A stretch of DNA of 64,000 nucleotides from Aureibaculum flavum (GTDB lineage Bacteria; Bacteroidota; Bacteroidia; Flavobacteriales; Flavobacteriaceae): assembly GCF_016406085.1 (NCBI RefSeq), contig NZ_JAEHFJ010000002.1, positions 248,001 through 312,000 of the forward strand, given 5' to 3'. The first letter of the stretch is position 1, and each line of letters opens with the position of its first letter. The position numbers and the translations under genes were made by a program. The notes under the pieces are model-generated. The model did not search any database and was not told the DNA's origin. It worked only from the letters and a program-made list of their open reading frames with translations. Shown here piece by piece: positions 9,200-17,700 of this stretch.

Positions 9200-9239
9200 G
9201 TATTAAGTAGTAAGATGCTAACATCTTACTACTTAATAC
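9200..9239 (+). terminator. Perfect 18-bp hairpin between atpA and atpG
   Basis: The arms at 9200-9217 and 9222-9239 are fully complementary around a 4-base loop. There is no pure U run after it (CTTTATACTTTG), so termination may be partial. It fills most of the 74-bp gap and could slow transcription, block 3' exonucleases or mark an RNA processing site. Confidence 0.6.
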
Positions 9240-9263
9240 CTTTATACTTTGTACTAAAAACAA

Positions 9264-10124
9264 ATGGCAAATTTAAAAGAAATACGAAACAGAATTTCAT
9301 CTATTGGTTCAACCATGCAAATTACGAGTGCCATGAAAATGGTATCTGCTGCTAAGTTGAAAAAAGCCCAAGATGCAATTACTGCTATGCGTCCTTATTC
9401 CAATAAATTAACTGAATTGTTGCAAAGTTTAAGTGCTACTTTAGAAGGTGATGTTGGAAGCGTTTATGCTCAAAAAAGAGACGTAAAAAAGGTGCTTTTA
9501 GTGGTGGTAACTTCCAATAGAGGTCTTTGTGGTGCTTTCAATACTTCTGTAATAAAAAAAGCCCTTGATATTATTCATACAACGTATGCTAATCAAAAAG
9601 TGGATGTTATAACTATTGGTAAAAAAGCAAATGATTTATTGTCAAAAAAACATAATGTAGTTGCTAATCATAGCGATTTATTTGATGACTTAACATTTGA
9701 CAATACTGCGATAATTGCCGAATCGTTAATGGAGCAATATGCTGACGGATCTTATGATCGTATAGAAATTGTCTACAACAGATTTAAAAATGCAGCAACA
9801 CAAATTACAACTAACGAACAGTTTTTACCAATTGTTTCTGAAGCTAGTAATCAAAATGTGAATTTAGATTATATTTTTGAACCTTCTAAAATTGAAATTG
9901 TTGAAGGTTTAATTCCTAAATCATTAAAAACTCAATTGTATAAATCCGTAAGAGATTCTTATGCATCAGAACACGGTGCTCGTATGACAGCCATGCATAA
10001 AGCGACTGATAATGCGACTGAATTACGTGACCAATTGAAATTGACATATAATAAAGCACGTCAAGCTGCTATTACTAACGAAATTTTAGAAATTGTTGGT
10101 GGAGCCGAAGCACTTAACAATTAG
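9264..10124 (+). CDS. atpG: ATP synthase F1 subunit gamma
   Basis: The 286-residue rotor subunit. The N-terminal helix (IRNRISSIGSTMQITSAMKMVSAAKLKKAQ) and the C-terminal helix (RMTAMHKATDNATELRDQLKLTYNKARQAAITNEILEIVGGAEAL) are the conserved coiled coil that turns inside the alpha-beta ring. The last codons (AEALNN and stop) are the seed sequence that recurs at the end of every unit of the 55-bp repeat array that follows directly. It is the last gene of the operon. Confidence 0.97.
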   Translation: MANLKEIRNRISSIGSTMQITSAMKMVSAAKLKKAQDAITAMRPYSNKLTELLQSLSATLEGDVGSVYAQKRDVKKVLLVVVTSNRGLCGAFNTSVIKKALDIIHTTYANQKVDVITIGKKANDLLSKKHNVVANHSDLFDDLTFDNTAIIAESLMEQYADGSYDRIEIVYNRFKNAATQITTNEQFLPIVSEASNQNVNLDYIFEPSKIEIVEGLIPKSLKTQLYKSVRDSYASEHGARMTAMHKATDNATELRDQLKLTYNKARQAAITNEILEIVGGAEALNN

Positions 10125-10553
10125 GCGTAGCGACAGCGAAGTCAAATATTTAAACAGTGCGGAAGCGTTGAACAATTAGACGAAGCGATAGCGAAGTCAA
10201 ATATTTAAACAATGCAGAAGCACTTAACAATTAGACGAAGCGACAGCGAAGTCAAATATTTAAACAGTGCAGAATCACTTAACAATTAGACGAAGCGACA
10301 GCGAAGTCAAATATTTAAACAGTGCAGAAGCACTTAACAATTAGACGAAGCGATAGCGAAGTCAAATATTTAAACAGTGCAGAAGCACTGAACAATTAGG
10401 CGTAGCGACAGCGAAGTCAAATATTTAAACAGTGCAGAAGCGTTGAACAATTAGACGAAGGGATAGCGAAGTCAAATATTTAAACAGTGCGGAAGCACTA
10501 AATAATTAGGCGAAGCCAAATACATTATGAGTGCGGAAGCACTAAATAATTAA
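10125..10553 (+). repeat. 55-bp tandem repeat array growing out of the atpG 3' end
   Basis: Seven complete 55-bp units end at 10179, 10234, 10289, 10344, 10399, 10454 and 10509, and an eighth unit with an 11-base deletion ends at 10553. Every unit ends like the atpG gene itself (Ala-Glu-Ala-Leu-Asn-Asn-stop). Read from the second base of a unit, each encodes RSDSEVKYLNSAEALNN and a stop, with differences that are mostly synonymous. Because 55 is 3n+1 the frame moves by one at each unit. Each unit also holds a short potential hairpin (AGTGC, 4-base loop, GCACT or wobble variants). No start codon or larger gene is visible. Confidence 0.9.
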
Positions 10554-10599
10554 TTGATAATTTTCCTATTTCTGTAAATTCAGGAATCTCATTAATAAC

Positions 10600-10631
10600 T
10601 TGTACAAACACCCGAAGATTTAATATCTTTG
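10600..10631 (+). promoter_or_regulatory. Predicted promoter of the hydroxyacid dehydrogenase gene
   Basis: TTG at 10600-10602 and TATCTTTG at 10624-10631 are separated by 21 bp, matching TTG-N19-21-TAnnTTTG. The -7 box lies inside the descending arm of the terminator hairpin, so the same bases end the upstream transcript and start the downstream one. Expected start near 10637, about 15 bases ahead of the ATG at 10652. Confidence 0.5.
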
Positions 10632-10641
10632 GGTGTTTTTT
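10606..10641 (+). terminator. Rho-independent terminator of the atp operon
   Basis: Outer arms AAACACCC (10606-10613) and GGGTGTTT (10631-10638), a G-T pair, inner arms AAGAT and ATCTT, a 5-base loop, then a T run to 10641. A classic terminator that closes the atp operon after the repeat array, only about 10 bp ahead of the next start codon. Confidence 0.8.
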
Positions 10642-10651
10642 ATTTATAAGC

Positions 10652-11596
10652 ATGACACAAAAAGTATTATTTCTTGATAGCAACCACCCGCTACTAAAAA
10701 CAGGTCTTGAAACTTTAGGCTATATCTGTGACGAAGATTTTACTTCCTCAAAAGAACGTATTGAAACGAAAATAAAAGAGTACCAAGGTTTGGTTATTAG
10801 AAGTCGTTTTACAATCGATAAAAAATTTATTGATAGCACTGAAAATTTAAAGTTTATAGCAAGAGTTGGTGCTGGATTGGAAAATATTGATGTTGACTAT
10901 GCTAAATCAAAAAACATTGTACTCATAGCCGCTCCAGAAGGCAATAGAAATGCCGTTGGTGAACATGCTTTAGGTATGTTACTGTCTTTATTTAACAAAC
11001 TCAATAAAGCTGATAGAGAAGTACGACAAGGAAAATGGCTTCGTGAAAATAACCGTGGTTTGGAACTAGATGGTAAAACTGTCGGTATTATAGGTTATGG
11101 CAATATGGGCAAAGCTTTTGCTAAAAAACTACGAGGATTTGATATAGAAGTACTTTGCTACGATATTAAACCTAATGTTGGTGATGACAACTGTAAACAA
11201 GTCACCTTAGCTGAATTTCAAGCAAAAACTGACGTTATTAGTTTACATACACCACAAACGCCATTAACTCTGAATATGGTGAATAAAGATTTTATTAACG
11301 CCTTTCAAAAGCCGGTCTGGTTTATAAATACTGCCAGAGGGAAAAGTGTAGTGACTAAAGATTTGGTGGATGCCTTAAAATCAGGTAAAATTTTAGGAGC
11401 GGGATTAGATGTCTTAGAATATGAAAAATCATCTTTTGAACATTTATTTACTGATAAAAACATGCCAGAAGCCTACCAATATTTGATTGAAGCAGAAAAT
11501 GTGATTCTATCACCCCATGTTGCCGGCTGGACAATTGAAAGTAATGAAAAGTTAGCACAAACCATAGTTGATAAGGTTGACGCAAATTTTTCGTAA
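10652..11596 (+). CDS. NAD-dependent D-2-hydroxyacid dehydrogenase
   Basis: This 314-residue protein is a member of the D-isomer-specific 2-hydroxyacid dehydrogenases. It has the catalytic arginine region (VRTS equivalent, FIARVGAGLENID about residues 69-81), the Rossmann motif GIIGYGNMGKAF (about 145-156), NTARGKSVV, and the catalytic histidine in LSPHVAGW. It is shorter than full SerA, without an ACT domain, so it may be a phosphoglycerate dehydrogenase of the short type or a glyoxylate/hydroxypyruvate reductase. The start is directly downstream of the atp terminator. Substrate not readable from sequence. Confidence 0.85.
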   Translation: MTQKVLFLDSNHPLLKTGLETLGYICDEDFTSSKERIETKIKEYQGLVIRSRFTIDKKFIDSTENLKFIARVGAGLENIDVDYAKSKNIVLIAAPEGNRNAVGEHALGMLLSLFNKLNKADREVRQGKWLRENNRGLELDGKTVGIIGYGNMGKAFAKKLRGFDIEVLCYDIKPNVGDDNCKQVTLAEFQAKTDVISLHTPQTPLTLNMVNKDFINAFQKPVWFINTARGKSVVTKDLVDALKSGKILGAGLDVLEYEKSSFEHLFTDKNMPEAYQYLIEAENVILSPHVAGWTIESNEKLAQTIVDKVDANFS

Positions 11597-11615
11597 ATTG
11601 TGAGGAACAACTATT

Positions 11616-12071
11616 ATGAATTATAAAGCTAACTCGGTTGAAGATTATATCGACCAAATACCTGAAGACAGAAAAGAAGTAATTATCAAACTCCATAAAG
11701 TAATTTTAGAGCATTTACCTAACGGATTTGAATCAGGCATAAATTATAACATGATTGGTTATTATGTACCGCATTCCGTTTACCCTAATGGATATCATTG
11801 TGATCCGAAGTTACCTTTACCATTTATAAATTTAGCTTCACAGAAAAATTCTATAAATTTATATCATGTTGGTATCTACGCCAAAAAGGAATTGTTAGAT
11901 TGGTTTGTGTCCGAATATCCTAAATATAGCAAGCGAAAATTAGATATGGGTAAAAGTTGTATCCGCTTTAAATATATAAATGAAATTCCTCATGAATTAA
12001 TTGCTGACTTAGTTAAAAAAATGACAGTAAAAGATTGGATTGAAACATATGAAAAATCATTAAAAAAATAA
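11616..12071 (+). CDS. DUF1801 (YdhG-like) protein
   Basis: This 151-residue soluble protein has the DUF1801 layout: the N-terminal SVEDYIDQIPEDRKEVIIKLHKVI helix, a central Y-V/P-rich segment and the C-terminal DMGKSCIRFKYINEIPHELIADLVKK. Proteins of this type are iron-chaperone-like (frataxin-related fold) by structural classification, but no function is established. It is 19 bp after the dehydrogenase and 3 bp ahead of the VOC gene, so probably in one transcript with them. Confidence 0.85.
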   Translation: MNYKANSVEDYIDQIPEDRKEVIIKLHKVILEHLPNGFESGINYNMIGYYVPHSVYPNGYHCDPKLPLPFINLASQKNSINLYHVGIYAKKELLDWFVSEYPKYSKRKLDMGKSCIRFKYINEIPHELIADLVKKMTVKDWIETYEKSLKK

Positions 12072-12074
12072 CAG

Positions 12075-12461
12075 ATGAAAAATAAAGTAACTGGTATTGG
12101 TGGCATCTTTTTTAAAACTGATGATCCTAATGCGACAAAAGATTGGTATAAAAAACATTTAGGATTTAATACAGATGATTGGGGTTGTACATTTTGGTGG
12201 AAAGATGCAGATGGGAATAAATGCTCAACACAATGGAGTCCTTTTAAGCAAGACTCGAATTATTTTGAGCCTTCTAAAAAAGACTTTATGTTTAACTATA
12301 GGGTAGAAAACTTAGTTGAATTATTGGATGAACTTAAAAAAGAAGGCGTTACAGTCATTGACAAAATTGAGGAATTTGAATATGGAAAGTTTGGTTGGAT
12401 TCTCGATTTAGATGGTAATAAAATTGAACTTTGGGAACCGAAAGATGCAGCATTTTTATAA
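12075..12461 (+). CDS. VOC-superfamily (glyoxalase-like) protein
   Basis: This 128-residue protein has paired beta-alpha-beta-beta-beta modules typical of the vicinal oxygen chelate fold. It starts with GIGGIFFKTDDPNATKDWYKKHLGF and ends with GKFGWILDLDGNKIELWEP, where the conserved metal-ligand Glu is in ELWEP. Members include glyoxalases, bleomycin-type resistance proteins and ring-cleaving dioxygenases; the substrate here cannot be told. It follows the DUF1801 gene by 3 bp. Confidence 0.85.
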   Translation: MKNKVTGIGGIFFKTDDPNATKDWYKKHLGFNTDDWGCTFWWKDADGNKCSTQWSPFKQDSNYFEPSKKDFMFNYRVENLVELLDELKKEGVTVIDKIEEFEYGKFGWILDLDGNKIELWEPKDAAFL

Positions 12462-12491
12462 ATTGATTACCAAAATGAACTTTCTCAATTA

Positions 12492-13256
12492 ATGTCGTAC
12501 CTCGAAATTATTAATGCCTATCAACTGTCCGCCCAACAATGGATTTTTATACTGTTAGCCGTTTTTTTATTAGGTTTATCTAAATCTGGTATTAAAGGTA
12601 TTGGTATTCTTAATGTAGTAATTCTAGCATTTGTATTTGGCGAAAAAGCCTCCACTGGTGTATTGTTGCCAATGCTCATATTTGCTGATATATTCGCTGT
12701 AATATATTATAATAGACATGCCAACTGGACATATATAAAAAAACTATTACCATGGATGGTCGTTGGAGTTCTTGTTGGGGTTTGGGTTGGAAATGATATT
12801 TCTGAATTGCTTTTTAAAAGATTGATGGCTATCATTATTATAACTTCTGTGCTTATTTTATTTTATAATGAAAAAAGAAAATCTTCAACAATCCCCACAC
12901 ATATTGCTTTTTCCAGTTCTGCAGGGTTTTTAGCGGGATTTACAACTATGATAGGTAATTTAGCTGGACCAATATCAAATATATATTTTCTAGCTATTAA
13001 ACTGCCTAAAAATGAATTTATCGGTACAGCAGCTTGGCTGTTTTTTATAATAAATGTTTTTAAATTACCGTTTCACTTTTTTGTATGGAAAACGGTTACG
13101 AAAGAGTCACTGGTTTTAAACTCCATTCTTATACCTTCCGTAGTTTTAGGATTTTTTATAGGTGTGATGATTGTTAAAAAAATATCTAACCTAAATTATA
13201 GAAAATTTATTCTCATTGTAACGACAATAGGAGCTTTGGTAATGCTATTTAAATAA
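12492..13256 (+). CDS. TauE/SafE-family sulfite/anion exporter
   Basis: This 254-residue protein has about eight membrane helices and the family features LGLSKSGIKGIGILNVVILAFVFGEKASTGVLLPMLIFADI in the first repeat and GFTTMIGNLAGPISNIYFLA in the second. The family exports sulfite, organosulfonates or related anions at the cytoplasmic membrane. It ends 4 bp before the stop of the convergent peptidase gene, with no room for a separate terminator. Confidence 0.88.
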   Translation: MSYLEIINAYQLSAQQWIFILLAVFLLGLSKSGIKGIGILNVVILAFVFGEKASTGVLLPMLIFADIFAVIYYNRHANWTYIKKLLPWMVVGVLVGVWVGNDISELLFKRLMAIIIITSVLILFYNEKRKSSTIPTHIAFSSSAGFLAGFTTMIGNLAGPISNIYFLAIKLPKNEFIGTAAWLFFIINVFKLPFHFFVWKTVTKESLVLNSILIPSVVLGFFIGVMIVKKISNLNYRKFILIVTTIGALVMLFK

Positions 13257-13260
13257 ACAC

Positions 13261-14019
13261 CTAAGCCGAACGCCTAGAAGACATTTTCAATGTATCTAAA
13301 TTCATCATTTGCTTCACCATCTTGTACACTTCTGGCAATTTTTGATTGAACTCATGTGGTGTTTCAAAGAAATGCTCAACCACTACAGATAAAAACTCAA
13401 ACTGATTCTTAAAACCATATTGTCTTAAATAACCTGACTTTACAATTTTTCGTTGTAATTTTTTGTCTTTCATTCTCTCTAACAATGCCGTAAAATGATC
13501 TAAAAACACAACTGAGGTAAAACTACTTTCTTTTAAAAAACTAAAATGCATAGCATGCGTTAATTCATGCAAGCCTAAATTTAAATTATTTTCTTCAATT
13601 TCTATTCCATCCATAAAATTATCCCAAGAGAAAACAATTGTACCCAATCTTGGATTCGTTTCTCCTTGATGACGTCTATTGGTTACTTTAGAAACATAAT
13701 TTTTAGGATAAATAACGATATTATCAAACTGAGAAAACAAGTATCTTCTCATTCCAAAAGTTAACATTACCGCAGTAGAGGCAATTAATAACTCCATTTT
13801 TTTTGTAATTACGATACCGTCACGACCAATGAAATTATGAGCTTCAATAAACTTTAATACTCTATGTTCAAAACAACGTTTATCAATAATAGATAAATTA
13901 TTATAAAAAGGGAAATTATCGGCAATAATAGCCCGCTGTGCTCCAAACATAAAATTTGGAAAAAGCACAAAACGGTTCAAATTAGTTGCACCAAATACAA
14001 GGCTTACAAGTTCTATCAA
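13261..14019 (-). CDS. MtfA-like zinc-dependent peptidase (M90 type)
   Basis: This 252-residue protein carries HELTH at residues 151-155, the zinc-binding motif of the MtfA/M90 peptidases, in the context NLGLHELTHAMHF, with a conserved C-terminal half (VEHFFETPHEFNQKLPEVY). In Escherichia coli MtfA interacts with the repressor Mlc; that partner is not expected in Bacteroidota. The start is TTG at 14019; the frame closes upstream without an ATG. The first 25 residues are hydrophobic. Convergent with the TauE gene. Confidence 0.82.
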   Translation of the reverse strand: MIELVSLVFGATNLNRFVLFPNFMFGAQRAIIADNFPFYNNLSIIDKRCFEHRVLKFIEAHNFIGRDGIVITKKMELLIASTAVMLTFGMRRYLFSQFDNIVIYPKNYVSKVTNRRHQGETNPRLGTIVFSWDNFMDGIEIEENNLNLGLHELTHAMHFSFLKESSFTSVVFLDHFTALLERMKDKKLQRKIVKSGYLRQYGFKNQFEFLSVVVEHFFETPHEFNQKLPEVYKMVKQMMNLDTLKMSSRRSA

Positions 14020-14123
14020 AATAGTTGTTTTTAAATAGCAATTTCTTTTAAATTAACCCATAGCTACGAGTTAACTTTTAAAGTATTCTTTCTTTTCTAC
14101 CGCTATAATACGACTATTTTAGC

Positions 14124-14141
14124 AAAAAAGAGTGCTTTTTT
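14124..14141 (-). terminator. Possible terminator of the CBS-domain gene
   Basis: Seven-base A/T-rich arms (AAAAAAG and CTTTTTT) around a 4-base loop, just after the CBS gene on the minus strand. The stem is nearly all A-T with one G-C pair, so it is weak. Confidence 0.35.
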
Positions 14142-14159
14142 CTAAGTTTCACATCCTTA

Positions 14160-14576
14160 TTAACATCTATCAACTAAATATTTTAACAAATCTGTAGTGG
14201 TAACTATGCCTACCAATTCATCATTATCTACCACTGGAAGTGCATGAAATTCTTTATTAATCAATAACGATGCTACATCTTTGATTATGGTTTCCGAAGA
14301 AACGATCACCGGATGACTGGCCATTATCTGACCTACAGAAAGCATACTGTAAATAGAATCATCAATAGATTCATTATCATCATAATTATCTGCAAAACTA
14401 ATTCGAGATAAATCAGTCAAACTTAACATGCCAACAATCTTTTTGTTTTTCACTACAGGTGCATGTCTAATTTTATGTTCTTTGAACAATTTATCAGCTT
14501 CTGGTAATTTTGCATTTTGTTTGATGACAACTACATTTTGTGTCATAATTCTAGATACAGGTTCTTTATGTTTCAT
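14160..14576 (-). CDS. Two-CBS-domain protein
   Basis: This 138-residue protein consists of two CBS repeats: PVSRIMTQNVVVIKQNAKLPEADKLFKEHKIRHAPVVKNKKIVGMLSLTDL and VGQIMASHPVIVSSETIIKDVASLLINKEFHALPVVDNDELVGIVTTTDLL. CBS pairs bind adenosyl nucleotides such as AMP or ATP and act as energy sensors. No enzyme domain is attached, so it would work on a partner protein. Single gene, separated from the peptidase by about 140 bp and from the xylose operon by about 340 bp. Confidence 0.92.
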   Translation of the reverse strand: MKHKEPVSRIMTQNVVVIKQNAKLPEADKLFKEHKIRHAPVVKNKKIVGMLSLTDLSRISFADNYDDNESIDDSIYSMLSVGQIMASHPVIVSSETIIKDVASLLINKEFHALPVVDNDELVGIVTTTDLLKYLVDRC

Positions 14577-14915
14577 AATGATTTAACCTTTTATGTTTAT
14601 TAGTTAAATTTCCTAAAAATAAAGCCAAATTAAAATGATAAATATCAGTATTGAGAACTATTCCATTTAATTTTAATTTACGTTTTAGAAGAAAACCACG
14701 TAAATTATCTAAACAAACACATACTTCGTTATTTGTATGTATGACATTACATGCTGTACGTATTCTGACTGAAATGATTACAATCTCATAAAAAATAAAA
14801 CCTCCGCTAATCTTTTAAAAAGAAAATGCGGAGGAGTTATTATTTTTAATTTATACTATACACAATGAAGATTTTAAAAAGTTAAATTTACCTTCTTCAT
14901 TTTCAGATTTAAATG
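14577..14915. other. Intergenic region with an inverted repeat and the xyl operon terminator
   Basis: This 339-bp gap contains no gene. Near 14675-14706 lies an inverted repeat with 9-bp arms (AATTTACGT and ACGTAAATT) and a 14-base spacer, about 100 bp upstream of the CBS gene start; it may be an operator. At 14801-14807 and 14828-14834 CCTCCGC and GCGGAGG pair. On the minus strand this stem is followed by a T-rich run, so it is the terminator of the xylose operon. Confidence 0.65.
14801..14834 (-). terminator. Xylose operon terminator
   Basis: CCTCCGC / GCGGAGG arms of 7 bp with a 20-base A/T-rich loop, followed on the minus strand by TTTTATTTTTT. It lies 82 bp after the stop codon of the MFS transporter gene. 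Confidence 0.7.
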
Positions 14916-16343
14916 CTATTTGTCTTTACCTTTCTTCCAGAGACCTTCCATTTCTTCTAAGGTTTTCCCTTTGGTTTCTGGTACAAATTTCCAAACAAAG
15001 AACATCGCTAATAGTCCCATTCCACCATAAATCCAATAGGCAAATCCGTGATTGAATTTCTCTAACAAATAACTATTTTTATCCATCATTGGGAAAGTCC
15101 AAGAAACCAAGTAATTAGAAATCCATTGTGCTGCTACGGCTATTGCCATGGCACGTCCACGAATTTTATTAGGAAAAATTTCCGATAATAAAACCCATGT
15201 TACTGGTCCCCAACTCATCGCAAAACTTGCCACATACACTAACATACATATTAAGGCAAACATGCCTACAGACTTTCCGAAGAATGCTCCCCCTAGTGCA
15301 AACATAGAGATTGCCATACCCAATGCACCTATAATCATCAATGGTTTTCTACCAAACCTATCTACAGTCATAATTGCCAACACAGTAAAGGCTAAGTTTA
15401 CGGCTCCAACTATAATTGTTTGTAGTAAAGCAGTATCGGTTCCTGAACCCATCGTTTTAAATATTTCTGGAGCATAGTACAATACCACGTTGATACCTAC
15501 AAATTGTTGAAATATGGATAATAAAATCCCGATAACAATAACAGCAGTTCCAAAAGAGAATAATTTTCCCGAATGACTTACAACTGTATTTTTAATATCT
15601 CCTAATATTTTTTTAGCTTCTTCTACCCCATTCACTTTGGTTAAAACATCTAAGGCCTTTTCATCTTGATTCTTTAACACCAGTGATCTTGGCGTATCAG
15701 GAACAAAAAACAGCATCAATAAAAACAAACTTGCTGGAATAGTTTCTGATGCAAACATCCAACGCCATCCAACTGTATTTAACCAACTATCATCTCCTTG
15801 TTTCGCTATATAATAGTTTACAAAATAAACGATTAACATACCAAAAATAATTGCAAACTGATTCATTGAAACTAATTTACCTCTCACTTTGGCGGGAGCA
15901 ATTTCTGCAATATAGAGCGGTGATAACATAGATGCTAAACCAACACCAATACCTCCAATAATTCTATAGACTACAAAAATGTAAATAAAGCTGTGATCTC
16001 CTTCTCCAATAGGCTTCATAAATAGCTCAGGCATAGAGGATCCTATAGCGGAAAATAGAAATAATATTCCCGCTAAAATCAATCCTTTTTTACGCCCTAG
16101 ACTCTTACTCACTACACCTCCAAAAAGCCCACCAATAATACAACCAATCAGTGCACTTGAAACTACCATCCCTAATCGGGAATTTGCGGCTACTTCACTT
16201 AACCCAAAAGGTTTGACAAAAAAGCTATCTAATGAGCTTACGGTACCTGAAATTACAGCAGTATCATAACCAAAAAGTAATCCTCCTAAGGTCGCTACTA
16301 ATGTCAATTTTAATAAATATGCTGAATTGGTCGATTTTTGCAT
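14916..16343 (-). CDS. Sugar porter MFS transporter, probable xylose/proton symporter
   Basis: This 475-residue protein has 12 predicted membrane helices and the sugar porter signatures: GYDTAVISG in helix 1, GRKKG after helix 2, RIIGGIGVGLASMLSPLYIAEIAP, PDTPRSLV before the central loop, DRFGRKP, and PETKGKTLEEME at the C-terminus. Last gene of the operon regulator-xylB-xylA-transporter, 10 bp after xylA, so xylose is the likely substrate (XylE type). It would bring xylose through the inner membrane for XylA. Confidence 0.9.
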   Translation of the reverse strand: MQKSTNSAYLLKLTLVATLGGLLFGYDTAVISGTVSSLDSFFVKPFGLSEVAANSRLGMVVSSALIGCIIGGLFGGVVSKSLGRKKGLILAGILFLFSAIGSSMPELFMKPIGEGDHSFIYIFVVYRIIGGIGVGLASMLSPLYIAEIAPAKVRGKLVSMNQFAIIFGMLIVYFVNYYIAKQGDDSWLNTVGWRWMFASETIPASLFLLMLFFVPDTPRSLVLKNQDEKALDVLTKVNGVEEAKKILGDIKNTVVSHSGKLFSFGTAVIVIGILLSIFQQFVGINVVLYYAPEIFKTMGSGTDTALLQTIIVGAVNLAFTVLAIMTVDRFGRKPLMIIGALGMAISMFALGGAFFGKSVGMFALICMLVYVASFAMSWGPVTWVLLSEIFPNKIRGRAMAIAVAAQWISNYLVSWTFPMMDKNSYLLEKFNHGFAYWIYGGMGLLAMFFVWKFVPETKGKTLEEMEGLWKKGKDK

Positions 16344-16353
16344 GGCTTGTCAG

Positions 16354-17670
16354 TTAAATGTATTGATTGATAATGTTTTCGAACAATTCTTGCTTACCAC
16401 TTCTTAAGGTTAACTCCCCATTCTCTTGAGCTATTTTGTACAAGTCTTGTAGGCTTAAATTACCTTTCTCAAATTCTTTTCCTTTACCAGAATCGAAAGA
16501 ACTATATCTTTCTTTACGCAACTTTTCGTAAGGTGAAGATGTCATAATCTTATCCGCAATTAATAATGCTCTAGCAAATGTATCTGCCCCACCAATATGT
16601 GCATGGAAAACATCTTCTAAATCGGTAGAGTTTCTTCTGATTTTTGCATCAAAATTAATACCACCACCCTGTAAACCTCCGGCTTTTAAAAAGACAAGCA
16701 TGGCTTCGGTAGTTTCTTGAATATTATTTGGAAACTGATCTGTATCCCATCCATTTTGATAATCACCTCTATTGGCATCTAAGCTCCCTAACATTCCTGC
16801 TTTTGCAGCAACTTCAATTTCATGTTGAAAAGTATGTTGGGCTAAAGTGGCGTGATTTACTTCTATATTGATTTTAAAATCTTTATCTAATCCGTATTCT
16901 TTTAAGAAACCTATAGCTGTTGCTGAATCAAAATCATATTGATGTTTCATAGGCTCCATAGGTTTAGGCTCTATAAAGAAATTTCCTTTAAATCCTTGAC
17001 TACGTGCATAATCTCTTGCCATTGTCAAAAACTGACCCATATGATCTAATTCTCTACCCATGTCTGTGTTTAACAAAGACATATAACCTTCTCTACCACC
17101 CCAAAAAACATAGTTTTCACCACCTAATTTGATAGTCGCATCTAAAGCCAATTTTATTTGTCCACCGGCTCTGGCAACTACATCAAAATCTGGATTAGTT
17201 CCTGCTCCATTCATATATCTAGGGTTTGAAAAACAGTTGGCTGTACCCCAAAGTAATTTAACACTATTTTCTTTTTGTTTTTCTTTGATGTAATCGGTTA
17301 TTGTTGCCAAACGCTTTTCAGATTCAGCAAAAGTGGCCCCTTCTTGAATAAGGTCATAATCGTGAAAACAGAAATAATCGAAGCCCATTTTTGAGATAAA
17401 TTCAAAAGCAGCATCTGCTTTGTCTTTTGCGGCTTGAATTGGATCTGAAGATTGATCCCAAGGGAAACTTTGAGTACCAGGTCCAAATGGATCTCCACCT
17501 TGACCACAGAAGCTATGCCAATAAGCAATGGCGAATCTAAAGTGTTCTCGCATCGTTTTTCCTGCCACAACTTGTTCAGGGTTATAATACTTAAACGCCA
17601 TTGGATTGTCTGATTCTTTTCCTTCAAACTTTATTTTCCCTATTCCTTTGTAATATTCTTTTGTTGCCAT
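16354..17670 (-). CDS. xylA: Xylose isomerase
   Basis: Converts D-xylose to D-xylulose. This 438-residue protein is of the class II type: FCFHD with catalytic His103 and Asp104, [17 protein letters not shown], metal-ligand segments [18 protein letters not shown] and [19 protein letters not shown]. The length is normal for the class II enzyme. It sits between the kinase and the transporter genes of the operon, 30 bp after xylB. Confidence 0.97.
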   Translation of the reverse strand: MATKEYYKGIGKIKFEGKESDNPMAFKYYNPEQVVAGKTMREHFRFAIAYWHSFCGQGGDPFGPGTQSFPWDQSSDPIQAAKDKADAAFEFISKMGFDYFCFHDYDLIQEGATFAESEKRLATITDYIKEKQKENSVKLLWGTANCFSNPRYMNGAGTNPDFDVVARAGGQIKLALDATIKLGGENYVFWGGREGYMSLLNTDMGRELDHMGQFLTMARDYARSQGFKGNFFIEPKPMEPMKHQYDFDSATAIGFLKEYGLDKDFKINIEVNHATLAQHTFQHEIEVAAKAGMLGSLDANRGDYQNGWDTDQFPNNIQETTEAMLVFLKAGGLQGGGINFDAKIRRNSTDLEDVFHAHIGGADTFARALLIADKIMTSSPYEKLRKERYSSFDSGKGKEFEKGNLSLQDLYKIAQENGELTLRSGKQELFENIINQYI

Positions 17671-17700
17671 TCTTTGTGTGTTTTATGATTATAAATTATT

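Noticed and set aside
9240-9252. TATACTTTG as a promoter for atpG
   Set aside because: The spacing between TA and TTTG is wrong for the consensus and no -33 TTG fits.
10125-10553. CRISPR array
   Set aside because: The units are head-to-tail tandem copies without unique spacers and no cas gene is present.
17298-17627. Second minus-strand frame inside xylA
   Set aside because: It overlaps the conserved xylose isomerase N-terminus in another frame and has no recognisable domain.
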